This document shows, in pieces, positions 15,967 through 24,495 of a DNA stretch of 43,699 nucleotides. The notes beneath the pieces are model-generated. The model had not been told where the DNA came from, searched no databases, and saw nothing but the letters and a program-made list of their open reading frames with translations. The stretch covers positions 1-43,699 of the forward strand of contig JAOPUZ010000014.1 of NCBI GenBank assembly GCA_025966315.1. Direction: 5' to 3'. Numbering within the stretch: the first letter of the stretch is position 1; each line of letters starts with the position of its first letter. A program made the position numbers and the translations under genes. The stretch comes from Frankiales bacterium (lineage in GTDB: Bacteria; Actinomycetota; Actinomycetes; Mycobacteriales; Jatrophihabitantaceae).

Positions 15967-17535
15967 CTATTTCTCGTTGGCGTCCCGGAGCGGTGAGGCC
16001 AGCAGGATGTTGGGGTCGCCGTTCCACTTCTGCAGCAGCGAACCGTCGCATTTGCCGACTGCTATCCAAGCGATGCTGTTCGCCGGGATGCTCGCAGTCA
16101 GGAAGAAGTCAGTCGGGCTGGGCGTCAGGCAGCGATTGTAGTTGTCGCTGTAGGTATATTTGTCCATATACGAATCGGTGATCTGGATGTGGTTGTTCCA
16201 CTTCAGATTGGCCGGCGTCGGCAACGACGGGTCCGGGCAAGGCGTCACTCCGACTCGCAGGGCCGACGCGCTGGCGCCGTTGACCGGGACGACGAGGCAG
16301 TAAGCCTGAGTGATGACGCCCGACGCCTGCTGGTTCGCCGGATTGGCGTTCATCGAGATCGTGTCGGTGTTCGAGTTGTACACGAATCGCTGGTTCCAGC
16401 CGGGCGTGCCGGTAGGTTTCTGCTTGCACGGGTACGCGATCAGTGGGGTGGTCAACGACCAGTTGGTCAGATCGAGGCAGCGTCCGAACTGCTTGAAGTT
16501 GACGATCTGATTCGTACCCGGACCGGCCATACCGGCGCCGGCGGACGGGCTTGGGATCCATCCCACCTGACGCGTCGTACCGGAGCACGAGCCGGTGACT
16601 ACCGGGACATCAGCTGTGTCCAAGGCCGAAATGTTGAAGCAGGCCCAGGCGGTGCCGGACAACTCGCCGGTGCTGAGCGCGCCCTGGAGTTGCGCGCCGT
16701 CGTTGAAACTCCACTGTTGCAGATACAAACCCGCCGCGCCCGTGGCCAGGCATGGTTCGAACATGATCGAAATGCCGGCGGCCAAAGTCACATTCGGGTT
16801 GGCTTGTAGGCACATACCCGTGCTGATCGAAGTGACCGACGAGTTCAGCACGATCTGCAGGTTGCTTCGGTAGGAGAACTTCTGCTGGTCGGGCACGTTG
16901 GCCTGGCAGTACTCGGCCATCAGGACCTTGTCCTTGGCCGGGTTGCCGGAACCGCCGTCGAGGCACAGATTCAGATAGGTGGCCGCATCGTCGTTCTTGT
17001 TCTGAATTAGCCCGCCAGGAATGTTCTGGTTGTTCGTGCTCACCTGATAGGTGGCGGTCAGCGTACGTGAGCCGGGCGCAGTCAAGGACATGCCGCTCGA
17101 CCCGATCGAAGCGAGGGCCACATAGGACGGCGTGTGCGACTGCAGGGCGGAGCAGGTGATCGCGGAAGTGACGAGTGCAGATCTGGGATCGCTGTCGTAG
17201 TAGGTCATTGACACGCTGTAGTGCGCACCGCTGGTTCCGGTAACCATTCCCGTCAGGGCGGCGCCGCAGGGCAAGCGCGTATCACTCCCGGCACCGGCGG
17301 AGTCGCGGGCTGCCCGGATCTGGCCCAACGCCACCTGCAGACCGGTCTGAGCGGCATGCAGGCTCGAAACACGTGTCGCGTCGCTGCTGGAGGATCGCAC
17401 CAACTGGAGCGTCTGCGGCAGCGCCGCCGCGCTCAGTGACACAAGCAGCAGGATGATCAGCATCGCTAGTGGCAACGATCCGCGTTCGTCGTCGGCGGTA
17501 CGAGACCGCCACCTGCGGGTCAGCTTGGTGATCAC
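15967..17535 (-). CDS. PilX/GspK-like minor pilin with ricin-type lectin repeats
   Basis: The 522-residue protein starts MITKLTRRWRSRTADDERG, a basic leader ending in Gly19. A hydrophobic helix SLPLAMLIILLLVSLSAAAL follows. Unlike normal pilins it has Ala rather than Glu at +5, as in GspK and PilX proteins that cap pilus tips. Residues 188-510 contain six units of the form C-[FL]-x(n)-V-x-x-C-x(n)-W: around Cys191-Cys210, Cys242-Cys262, Cys299-Cys317, Cys353-Cys370, Cys413-Cys433 and Cys469-Cys496. Most end with QxW-like motifs (LQQW, LQKW). This fits two beta-trefoils. The GTG start overlaps the TGA of the pilW-like gene (GTGA). It is the last gene of the pilus operon, and the likely role is sugar binding at the pilus tip. 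Confidence 0.8.
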   Translation of the reverse strand: MITKLTRRWRSRTADDERGSLPLAMLIILLLVSLSAAALPQTLQLVRSSSSDATRVSSLHAAQTGLQVALGQIRAARDSAGAGSDTRLPCGAALTGMVTGTSGAHYSVSMTYYDSDPRSALVTSAITCSALQSHTPSYVALASIGSSGMSLTAPGSRTLTATYQVSTNNQNIPGGLIQNKNDDAATYLNLCLDGGSGNPAKDKVLMAEYCQANVPDQQKFSYRSNLQIVLNSSVTSISTGMCLQANPNVTLAAGISIMFEPCLATGAAGLYLQQWSFNDGAQLQGALSTGELSGTAWACFNISALDTADVPVVTGSCSGTTRQVGWIPSPSAGAGMAGPGTNQIVNFKQFGRCLDLTNWSLTTPLIAYPCKQKPTGTPGWNQRFVYNSNTDTISMNANPANQQASGVITQAYCLVVPVNGASASALRVGVTPCPDPSLPTPANLKWNNHIQITDSYMDKYTYSDNYNRCLTPSPTDFFLTASIPANSIAWIAVGKCDGSLLQKWNGDPNILLASPLRDANEK

Positions 17536-18167
17536 GGCCGCCCCCCGGCGTTCTGGCAGACGAGGCTTACCCCATCGTTGGTGGTGCTGGCCTGGCTGCT
17601 GTTCATGGCCGCGAATGTGACGGACAGGTTGGAGGTTGCCGTACCGCCCGCTGAAGCGGCGAGCCGCAGCCCGAGTCGTTGGATGGTTTGAGTCCCGGTT
17701 GCGACATAGAAGCTGAACGGTGTGCTCGTCGCTGGCGCGAGATTGGAAGCCAGCGGCACGAACACCGGCGTGCTAGCCGGCGTGCCGGTCCACGTGCGCT
17801 CGTAGAACATCGTTCCGTCCAATTTCAACTGAGTACAGACGTCGTTGCCGGTAGCCGTGTTCACGAACTCCACGTACCAAGGCCCAGTGGTGCCGGTGGC
17901 AATACTGTTCGGTGCGTTCATCGAAGAGGCGTACCGGATCTGCTTGTCGACGCGTTGGAACGCGAGGTTCAGCTGCTCGGTGCTTTGCGAAATCCGATCG
18001 ATCTTGTTGGATGTGCCGAACATCTGCACGAGTGCGGTGGTGAACATCGCCATGAAGATCGACATGATCCCCATGGTTACGAGGACCTCGGTCAGGCTGA
18101 AGCCTCCGTCGCGCTGATCGTCTTCGGTCAGCAATCGCCGCATGCGCCGTCTCACGACGTTGATCAT
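17532..18167 (-). CDS. Type IV minor pilin, PilW/PilJ-like
   Basis: The 211-residue prepilin has the leader MINVVRRRMRRLLTEDDQRDGG, cleaved after Gly22. The mature N-terminus is FSLTEVLVTMGIMSIFMAMF, with Glu at +5 and a hydrophobic helix. The rest is a globular domain with two Cys. ATG at 18167 is chosen because it overlaps the TGA of the upstream prepilin gene (ATGA); an in-frame ATG at 18185 would overlap that gene more deeply. The gene is sandwiched between the two ricin-bearing pilins with overlaps on both sides, so the three are made in step and probably assemble together as a priming or tip complex. There is no enzyme motif. Confidence 0.85.
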   Translation of the reverse strand: MINVVRRRMRRLLTEDDQRDGGFSLTEVLVTMGIMSIFMAMFTTALVQMFGTSNKIDRISQSTEQLNLAFQRVDKQIRYASSMNAPNSIATGTTGPWYVEFVNTATGNDVCTQLKLDGTMFYERTWTGTPASTPVFVPLASNLAPATSTPFSFYVATGTQTIQRLGLRLAASAGGTATSNLSVTFAAMNSSQASTTNDGVSLVCQNAGGRP

Positions 18168-20143
18168 GACGACCCGTACTTCCATGAGTTGCGGCGCAAT
18201 GAGTCAGCGCAACTGCCCAGGTCGAATTGGGTTCCGGTGGCGGCGCTCTGACTCGCGAAGCCCAAGCACTGTTTCAAACTGCCGCTTCCGTTGCTGATTC
18301 TCAGTGATCCGTCACTGACCGTGCTGATGTCCCAACGCTGCTTGGAATCGCTAGCGTCGCAGGTTGTGACGACGGTCTTATTGACACCAGAAACCGAGTT
18401 GTAGGTCAAACACTTGGTGACGCTTCCGTAGGTTGCCTGCAAGGTTTTGTCCGCTGAAGGCTTCACCGACCAGTAGAAGTTGGGACCTGTGCCGCAGGCT
18501 GCGCCCACGACGTTCGTGCCGTCCGCGGTACCGCTAGACAACACGTTCATACACCACTTCGCGGTGCTTCCGGGAAGGTTTTGCAAGGTACCGCTTATCG
18601 TCCAGGTGACGACCTCGGTGTCGCTGCGGCCGTCGATGTCGGTGGCGGTGACAGTGGTCGGGATGACCTGGATGGTTAGCGGAGTGCCGGTCATGGCGCC
18701 GGTGGTGGCGTTGATGCTGATCCCATCGGGCAGGTTGGTAGCCGACCAGGTGATGGCGCCGTCGCCGCCGGTCTTCGTGTTGGGAACATTGGCTACGGTA
18801 CCGACCTTGCCAATCGCGGTGGTCGCACTGGTGATCACCGGCGGTGGGGGAAGCGCAATAACGTAGTTGAACGTAGTGGTGTCGCTTTTTCCGGAGAAGT
18901 CGGTAACGGTCAGCGTGGGCGTCCATGTGCCCGCAGCCGTCGGGGTTCCCGTAATGGCATTCGCGGACGAGCTGAAGGCCAGACCGGCGGGTAACCCGGT
19001 GACGCTCCAGGTAAATGGCGTCGTTCCGCCGGATATGGTCGACGGCAGGTTGACGGCCGTGCCCTTCACACCGTTGACCGTTCCACCATCAACCGGGGTC
19101 GTAATGCTCGGTATCGCGTTGACCGTCCAGGAGAAACTGATCGTGCTGGACGTGCCCAAGGCGTCAACGCCACGCACGGACAGCGGACAACCTGCGCTAC
19201 ACGATGCCGCGGGCGTGCCATAAACCAAGCCATTGGTCGAGTCGATCTGAAGGCCGTTGGGCAGCGCAAGCCCAGTCCACGTCACGTTCCCCGTCCCTCC
19301 TGAGTACAGAATCTGCAGCCAGGCGGGTACGCCCGTAGTCGTCGACTGATTGCCGGGCGACGTGAGGCTAAGCGCCGCGTTGGAGGCAACGTTGACGTTC
19401 GAGCCGGTATTGAGATTGAAGACCTGGTCGGTGGTGGTTGCGTTGCGCAACTCCGAGCTCACATAGGTGCACGTTCCATTGGCGTCGCCGGTCTTGCAAC
19501 TCTTGTACTGCCACGTAACCGCCACGACGATGCGGAAATAGCCGATCACGGTCGTGCCGTCAACGGTGCGCGGGTCGGCGGCGACGCAATTCTGGTCAGT
19601 TGCTGTCTGCAGGCGCCTGCAGCCGCCAATGTAGGTGCTCACGTTGTACGTACGGTTGCTTACGATTTGGGCGTAGGGCACGGTTGGCAAGCAGGGGGTA
19701 ATGGTTGTCGAGCTAATGGAACATACAGACCCATTACCGTCGGCAGCGGCAGGGTCATAAACCTCAGAGGAATTGTCGAGAAAGGGCTTTACCTTGTCGT
19801 TGGCCTTGCCCGCGCCCCACTGCAGGTCGCTGCTTAATTTGTCGCGGCCGGCGAACATTGCACGCACGTCGAAAGCGCGCGCCTGCTCCATCGCGTCATC
19901 GGCGAGTTGAGTCGCGACTTGCTTGCTACGCAGGTAAGTCGAGGTTTGCAGATTGGTGACGAAGAAAACTAGGGACGCTGCCATGACGATCACGAGCAGG
20001 CTGATAGCGACCATGCTCTCGGTGAGAGTGAAACCAGAATCGTCGCCGACCGGACGTCGGTCACTCCGTTCGGCGTCGGCAAGGCGTGCAGAGGCGTGGG
20101 ATCGCAACGTAGCAACGACACCGACGTGCATGCGGCGATTCAC
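18164..20143 (-). CDS. Large modular minor pilin: prepilin stem, three Ig-like domains, ricin-type lectin
   Basis: The 659-residue protein has a 37-residue leader ending PVGDDSG. The pilin helix FTLTESMVAISLLVIVMAAS (Glu at +5) follows. A Cys-containing globular part runs to about 250. Three putative Ig (He_PIG-like) modules follow at about 256-342, 345-430 and 433-517, each with the signature LPxGLxI...TGxxxGTP (LPNGLQIDSTNGLVYGTP in the first). Residues 522-659 hold three units starting at Cys531, Cys578 and Cys626 with QRW/NSW ends, i.e. one ricin-type beta-trefoil. GTG at 20143 is about 11 bases after GGAGG; ATG at 20131 is an alternative. The architecture is that of a pilus-borne adhesin. 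Confidence 0.85.
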   Translation of the reverse strand: MNRRMHVGVVATLRSHASARLADAERSDRRPVGDDSGFTLTESMVAISLLVIVMAASLVFFVTNLQTSTYLRSKQVATQLADDAMEQARAFDVRAMFAGRDKLSSDLQWGAGKANDKVKPFLDNSSEVYDPAAADGNGSVCSISSTTITPCLPTVPYAQIVSNRTYNVSTYIGGCRRLQTATDQNCVAADPRTVDGTTVIGYFRIVVAVTWQYKSCKTGDANGTCTYVSSELRNATTTDQVFNLNTGSNVNVASNAALSLTSPGNQSTTTGVPAWLQILYSGGTGNVTWTGLALPNGLQIDSTNGLVYGTPAASCSAGCPLSVRGVDALGTSSTISFSWTVNAIPSITTPVDGGTVNGVKGTAVNLPSTISGGTTPFTWSVTGLPAGLAFSSSANAITGTPTAAGTWTPTLTVTDFSGKSDTTTFNYVIALPPPPVITSATTAIGKVGTVANVPNTKTGGDGAITWSATNLPDGISINATTGAMTGTPLTIQVIPTTVTATDIDGRSDTEVVTWTISGTLQNLPGSTAKWCMNVLSSGTADGTNVVGAACGTGPNFYWSVKPSADKTLQATYGSVTKCLTYNSVSGVNKTVVTTCDASDSKQRWDISTVSDGSLRISNGSGSLKQCLGFASQSAATGTQFDLGSCADSLRRNSWKYGSS

Positions 20144-20289
20144 AGGTCTTCACACCTCCAACGCTGACGAAACGGCAGGACGACCCGGAGTAGGCCTTCT
20201 GTTGTGATAATCGGCTGCGGCGTCGAAGACTTGATCCGCTCGACTTAGACCTGAGTGGGACGAGCCGAGCGTCGGACGAGCAGTGGCGG

Positions 20290-20955
20290 TTACTTGACCC
20301 CGGCCTTGGCGGCGTCACGCTGCAGAGCATCGTTCGCGGCCGGCGATTGAGGCGAGACGAAAACATCGATGTTCACCGTCATCGTGGATGAGGTGGAATC
20401 CGACTGTCCGGACTTGCTGGAGGCCGGGGCGTAATCGACTGAATTTACCAGCGCACGACGCGGTCCGGCCACCTGCAGCGCGTTCAAAAACTTCTGCTGG
20501 CTTGCCGCAGAACCCTGGGACGCGACAGTAACGGCCAGGCTGAAGAGATTGCCGCTGCTGCTTGCGCTGGCCGCAGTCTTACCACTGATGGCTGCGGTCG
20601 AAGCCAGTGCGGTCGGTGCGCCGGCGCTGATGCTGGTCAGGGCCACCCCGGCCGTCGTCGCCTGAGCTGACAATTGCCGAGTGAATTCGGGCAAGCCACT
20701 GTCCGAAGGAAGTTCGGCGCGGGCCGCGGCCAGCTCGGCGACCAGCTTGGCGGCGTTTGCGTTATCCGAACGGAGCTTGTTGGTGCGGGCCTGCAGGCTC
20801 AGGTTGCTAGTCTGCAGGTCCGCGGCCTGCGCGTGCATTTCGGCTGTACGACTGCGCTCCGGGCCGATCGCTAGAAACCAGGCCAGCGCCAGAATGACCA
20901 GGCCACCGACGATACCGGCACCGATCCATTTCTTGTCGGCGGAGGAGTTCGTCAT
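20290..20955 (-). CDS. pilO: Type IV pilus alignment protein PilO
   Basis: The 221-residue inner-membrane protein has one N-terminal membrane helix (WIGAGIVGGLVILALAWFLAI). A coiled coil rich in Ala, Glu and Arg follows, then a ferredoxin-like C-terminal domain, the PilO layout. It partners PilN and links PilM to the pilus machine. The ATG at 20955 shares its base with the TGA of pilN (TGATG). The frame is open 27 codons upstream, but that part overlaps pilN. A 146-bp gap separates it from the first large minor pilin. Confidence 0.82.
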   Translation of the reverse strand: MTNSSADKKWIGAGIVGGLVILALAWFLAIGPERSRTAEMHAQAADLQTSNLSLQARTNKLRSDNANAAKLVAELAAARAELPSDSGLPEFTRQLSAQATTAGVALTSISAGAPTALASTAAISGKTAASASSSGNLFSLAVTVASQGSAASQQKFLNALQVAGPRRALVNSVDYAPASSKSGQSDSTSSTMTVNIDVFVSPQSPAANDALQRDAAKAGVK

Positions 20956-21665
20956 CAGTTGCTCCCGGTAGGCGCGATGGTCTTGTCGAAACGGTGGCTG
21001 AGCAACGCGCTGCTCAACGCGAAGCTGATGTTCCACGCCGCGCCCTTGCCAGCGTCGTCGGCGCGGTTCGAGGTGGGGTAGGGCTGGATGACGCCGTCAA
21101 TCTGGGCCAGTTTGTCGACGTAAGTCGAGACGTCGGTAAGATGTGCGGCGTTGCCGGACAGGGTGACGCTACCGATCTGTAGAGCTCCCGAAGCGTCGAG
21201 CGCGGAGGCACCGGCCGTGGTTCCGCCGCCCGTTGACGATGCGGTCTTGCTCAGCGCTATAGAGATCTGGTTTATCGTCATGCTGGCTGGCGCGGCCGAT
21301 CGCACACTGGCGATGAGGGTGGGCAGATCGACGTCACTGGCCATCAAGGATTGGATCTGACCCTGGACCGACTTGACGGATCCCTGGATAGCGAGCACGC
21401 CGGAGTACTGCTTCTGCTCACGCTCAAGGCCGGCGGTGCGGCTCTGTTCTTTGGCCACCGCAGCCGCGGCGCTGTGATTGCCGACCATGGCGAGCAGGTA
21501 CGCGGCGACGGCAAGTACGCAGACAAGGGCTAATGCTGCTACGACCAAGCGGCGTAAGACCTTTACTCGCCGGGCAAAAGTAACTTCGGGCGGCAGCAGG
21601 TTGGCGACAATACCCCAACCGGGCATCGTGCCCCACGCGGCGCGTTCCTGTACTACGGCGGTCAT
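20955..21665 (-). CDS. pilN: Type IV pilus assembly protein PilN
   Basis: The 236-residue protein has the conserved N-terminal NLLPPEV motif (residues about 22-28), which docks in PilM. A single membrane helix follows (VVAALALVCVLAVAAYLLAMV), then a coiled coil and a periplasm-side (here extracytoplasmic) domain. The start ATG overlaps the stop of pilM (ATGA), and the stop overlaps the start of pilO. The identity is firm from the motif and gene order. Confidence 0.9.
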   Translation of the reverse strand: MTAVVQERAAWGTMPGWGIVANLLPPEVTFARRVKVLRRLVVAALALVCVLAVAAYLLAMVGNHSAAAAVAKEQSRTAGLEREQKQYSGVLAIQGSVKSVQGQIQSLMASDVDLPTLIASVRSAAPASMTINQISIALSKTASSTGGGTTAGASALDASGALQIGSVTLSGNAAHLTDVSTYVDKLAQIDGVIQPYPTSNRADDAGKGAAWNISFALSSALLSHRFDKTIAPTGSN

Positions 21666-22750
21666 GCCGCTGCTCCCATCGCGAGTCCGAGCGATACGGC
21701 GGTACCCGACCGCAGCACTTCAGGAGCCTGAATGTCTTTGTTCGACCATCGGTTGCGGACGTGCTGCAACGGCTCGACCACGCCGGCTTCGATGCCGAGG
21801 TGGTCGCTGACTGCCTCGGCGAAGCCAGGCATCCAGGAGGTTCCGCCGGTGAGCGAGATGCGCTCGAGTGTGACGCCTGGGTTCATCGTGTTGAAGTAGT
21901 GGATAGATCCGCGAATTTCGGCCATCAGACCCTTGAGGCCTTCGGTGAGGACATCGGAGACCTCACGGTTACGGCCGGAGAGCCCGTGCTCGCGCTTGGC
22001 CTGCTCGGCATCACCGACGCTCAGGTTGGCCCGCTCAACGAGGCGCTCGGTGAGTTCGTGGCCGCCGCGGACGAGGGTTCGAACAACTTTGGGGATGCCG
22101 TTGGTGTGGACGATGATGCTGGTGAGGTGTGCGCCGATGTCCACGACGGCCTCGACGGCCATGTCCTCGTGGGCGATTGACCTCAAGGCCGCGAAGGTGG
22201 ACAGGTCTACGCGGGCAACGTGCAGTCCGGCCTTCTCTACTGCGCTGACAGCGGCAACGATCGGTGCCTTGGGGCTCGCTATGAGCAGGCCGGTCACCGT
22301 ACCGCTGTCTGGGTCCTGGTCAGCGAACGGCGTGAAGTCAATAAGAGCCTGGTCCATCGGGAATGGCACGACTTCCCGCGCTTGGTAGGGAAGGGCCTTG
22401 GCCATCTGGTCCTCCGGCAAGAGGGGGACCGTCAGGTCTCGCACCAGAACTTGGTGATTGGTCACGCCGACAATCACGTTGCGGCACTCGAATTTGTTAT
22501 AGGCCCACAAGGCTTTCAGCGCGCGCGTGACCGCGGCTTGGTCGGTGACCACACCGTTTACCACCACACCGCTCGGCAAGTATTCCTGCGCCATACCGTG
22601 TACTGACGCCGACGGGCGACCGTCGTGGGTGCCGTGGGACACGATGGCCACGCGGACCGCGGTGGAGCCGATGTCGACGCCAATGGCATGTCCGTCGGAG
22701 TTGGTGATGCCCACCCGGGTGTTGCCCAAGCCGGTCTGGCGGTGTCTCAT
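21662..22750 (-). CDS. pilM: Type IV pilus actin-like ATPase PilM
   Basis: The 362-residue cytoplasmic protein belongs to the actin/FtsA-like ATPase fold. Phosphate 1 is IGVDIGSTAVRVAIVS, connecting segments include EAVVDIGAHLTSIIVHTNG, and the adenosine motif is LTGGTSWMPGF. PilM binds the N-terminus of PilN and couples the pilus base to the ATPases. ATG at 22750 follows GGAG. It is 34 bp after pilD and overlaps pilN by 4 bp. Confidence 0.92.
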   Translation of the reverse strand: MRHRQTGLGNTRVGITNSDGHAIGVDIGSTAVRVAIVSHGTHDGRPSASVHGMAQEYLPSGVVVNGVVTDQAAVTRALKALWAYNKFECRNVIVGVTNHQVLVRDLTVPLLPEDQMAKALPYQAREVVPFPMDQALIDFTPFADQDPDSGTVTGLLIASPKAPIVAAVSAVEKAGLHVARVDLSTFAALRSIAHEDMAVEAVVDIGAHLTSIIVHTNGIPKVVRTLVRGGHELTERLVERANLSVGDAEQAKREHGLSGRNREVSDVLTEGLKGLMAEIRGSIHYFNTMNPGVTLERISLTGGTSWMPGFAEAVSDHLGIEAGVVEPLQHVRNRWSNKDIQAPEVLRSGTAVSLGLAMGAAA

Positions 22751-22784
22751 ATCTGCTCCAGTGCAACTAACCGGAGCTGAGGAT

Positions 22785-23576
22785 TCAGCCGCCGGTAACC
22801 AGGTCGAGGTAGGACTGCGATATCGGTGCGGCCACGAAGAGTGCGATTAGAGCGCCCAGAATCATGAACGGCCCGAAGGGGATAGCGGTTTTGCGGTTGC
22901 CACGTTTGCTGAGCAGAACTGCCGTTGACACCACGCCGCCGAGCAGGAACGCTGCGAAGGCGCCGACGATCAGGGTCGACCATGAGACGAAGGCGAGCAG
23001 CCCACCGATCACGCCGGCCAGCTTTACGTCCCCGAATCCCATCCCCCGCGGATGAATGAACCAGAGCAGGAAGTACAGGCCGTACAGCGCCGCCGCTCCG
23101 ATCAGCGCCCGTAACAGCGACGACAGGTCGTGTTGCCATAGGGCGGCGATCGTCAGCAGTACGGCCACCACCGGATAGGACGGCAAGACGATCGCGTTTG
23201 GCAGCCGGTGATGTTCCACGTCGATGAGGGCGAGCGCCAGTCCCACCGCCGCGAAGTACAGATAGGCCGGCAGTGCGGGCAGTAGGTCCAGTCGGTGAAG
23301 GCGCAACGTCACTACTACGAACAGCACTGCGCAGCTGAGTTCGACCAGCGGATACCGGACGCCGATCGGCGCCGAGCAGTCGGCGCACTTGCCGTGCAGC
23401 CAGAGCCAGCCAACCAGGGGAACGTTGTGGCGGTTGTGGATCTGGCTGCCGCACGACGGACAACGTGACGGTGGGCTGACCAGCGACAATCCGAGTGGCA
23501 CCCGATGGATGACGACGTTGAGGAATGATCCGATCGCCAGGCCGAGGAGCAACGTCGCGGCGATCAGGACGGGCAC
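22785..23576 (-). CDS. pilD: Prepilin peptidase PilD (leader peptidase and N-methyltransferase)
   Basis: The 263-residue membrane enzyme cleaves prepilin leaders after Gly and N-methylates the new Phe. It has the N-terminal GSFLNVVIHRVP motif and the zinc-binding cysteines 39, 42, 64 and 67 (CPSC...CADC). The two catalytic aspartates of this aspartic peptidase are Asp119 in LIDVEHHRLPN and Asp183 in GFGDVKLAG. There are about eight hydrophobic helices. The GTG start at 23576 has AAGG eight bases upstream; a TGA lies upstream in frame. The three leader peptides in this window are its expected substrates. A strong upstream start signal in another frame is noted separately. Confidence 0.93.
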   Translation of the reverse strand: MPVLIAATLLLGLAIGSFLNVVIHRVPLGLSLVSPPSRCPSCGSQIHNRHNVPLVGWLWLHGKCADCSAPIGVRYPLVELSCAVLFVVVTLRLHRLDLLPALPAYLYFAAVGLALALIDVEHHRLPNAIVLPSYPVVAVLLTIAALWQHDLSSLLRALIGAAALYGLYFLLWFIHPRGMGFGDVKLAGVIGGLLAFVSWSTLIVGAFAAFLLGGVVSTAVLLSKRGNRKTAIPFGPFMILGALIALFVAAPISQSYLDLVTGG

Positions 23577-23769
23577 TGGTGCGACCTTTCGACTCGACGT
23601 GGGTGTTCAGCATCTCAGAACTGTTTACCGGAGCAGTCTCGCTGTCCACCGAACGGGAGGAACCAAGACGCGCCATCGATTCGGTGACCGGGTAGCGGGA
23701 CATGGAGACTCCTTTCGAGGATCGGGTCGAGAGCGGTTGTTCTGAGCTGCTTGTACTTGCCGTTAAAGA

Positions 23770-23803
23770 CTGCTGGGTGGGGGCGGGAGCCCCCACCCAG
23801 CAG
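23770..23803 (-). terminator. Strong hairpin terminator or attenuator after pilA
   Basis: CTGCTGGGTGGGGGC (23770-23784) and GCCCCCACCCAGCAG (23789-23803) form a perfect 15-bp stem with a GGGA loop. On the minus strand it is followed by TCTTTAACGG. It lies 16 bp after pilA and before pilD, so it probably limits read-through and sets a high pilA to pilD ratio. Confidence 0.88.
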
Positions 23804-23819
23804 CTGAGTCAGTTCGGGA

Positions 23820-24284
23820 TCAATTAATCGATCCGCCCTTGGTGCTGTCGTAGTTGAAGCCGGTCGCGGCGCTGACGGCCTTCTTACCGGAGGTGTTGTA
23901 GCCAACGATCTTGTAGGCAGCACACGGATCGGTGGCGCATGTCGCGCCGGTGGAGTCTTCCTTCGTGAAGGTCATGACCGTGCCGGTGGAGACGCTGATG
24001 CCAGTCGCACAGCCAGTCAGCGGATAGGCACCTGCGGTCAGAGCGGTCATCGCGGTCGGGTAGGCGCCAGTATCAGAGAAGCACTGCTCGATGGTTGAGA
24101 CCGCGCCGCGAACGTCGGACTGGGTCGCCTTGTCCTTGGCACCCTTCTGGTAATTCAGGTACAGCGGGATCGCGATGGCGATCAGGATGCCGATGATGAC
24201 GACGACCACGAGCAGCTCGATCAGGGTGAAGCCCTTCTCGCCGTTCGCGCGCTCCTCGCGGAGCTTGTTGAGTTTGTTGTACAT
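23820..24284 (-). CDS. pilA: Major type IV pilin PilA
   Basis: The 154-residue prepilin has the leader MYNKLNKLREERANGEKG, cut after Gly18. The mature protein starts with the archetypal FTLIELLVVVVIIGILIAIA helix (Glu at +5). The 136-residue mature subunit has a small C-terminal domain with four cysteines (QCFSD, GCATG, TCATDPCAAY) that can form two disulfides, as expected for exposed pilins. ATG at 24284 follows AGGAGG five bases upstream. The frame is open 31 codons further, but those are non-pilin in character. It is flanked by hairpins on both sides and an AT-rich upstream region, suggesting its own strong promoter. Confidence 0.95.
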   Translation of the reverse strand: MYNKLNKLREERANGEKGFTLIELLVVVVIIGILIAIAIPLYLNYQKGAKDKATQSDVRGAVSTIEQCFSDTGAYPTAMTALTAGAYPLTGCATGISVSTGTVMTFTKEDSTGATCATDPCAAYKIVGYNTSGKKAVSAATGFNYDSTKGGSIN

Positions 24285-24384
24285 AAGAGCCTCCTGGCTC
24301 GATCGGGTGAAGGCTCGGCGGGAGCTGCCGTGGCCCTGCGGGCTATCAAAGCTAAAATCGACGTTATTGCGGTCCACTTGAGCA

Positions 24385-24441
24385 TTGCGGGAAATTTTAT
24401 TTCTGGGCTACCGGGCCTCGTGCTCGACCGTTAATGCGGAA
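24385..24441 (-). promoter_or_regulatory. AT-rich region upstream of pilA, likely promoter zone
   Basis: The minus strand here reads AGAAATAAAATTTCCC and, nearer the gene, GATTTTAGCTTTGATAGC. This is far richer in A and T than the rest of the locus. A UP-element or promoter is likely, but I cannot fix -35/-10 hexamers with confidence. Confidence 0.4.
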
Positions 24442-24473
24442 GCCGCGATGCCTCATGAAGGAGACATCGCGGC
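24442..24473 (-). terminator. Hairpin after pilC
   Basis: GCCGCGATG (24442-24450) pairs with CATCGCGGC (24465-24473); after one mismatch CTC/GAG extends the stem. It starts 23 bp after the pilC stop and would separate pilB-pilT-pilC transcripts from pilA. Confidence 0.75.
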
Positions 24474-24495
24474 GAATGAAGCAATCTCGGAGAGC

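Noticed and set aside
22747-23796. A 349-codon minus-strand frame overlapping all of pilD
   Set aside because: It lies in a different frame from pilD, whose zinc cysteines and catalytic aspartates are all present. The overlapping frame is Arg/Ser/Pro-rich, as expected for a shadow frame in GC-rich DNA. Only its start signal at 23703 is worth a note.
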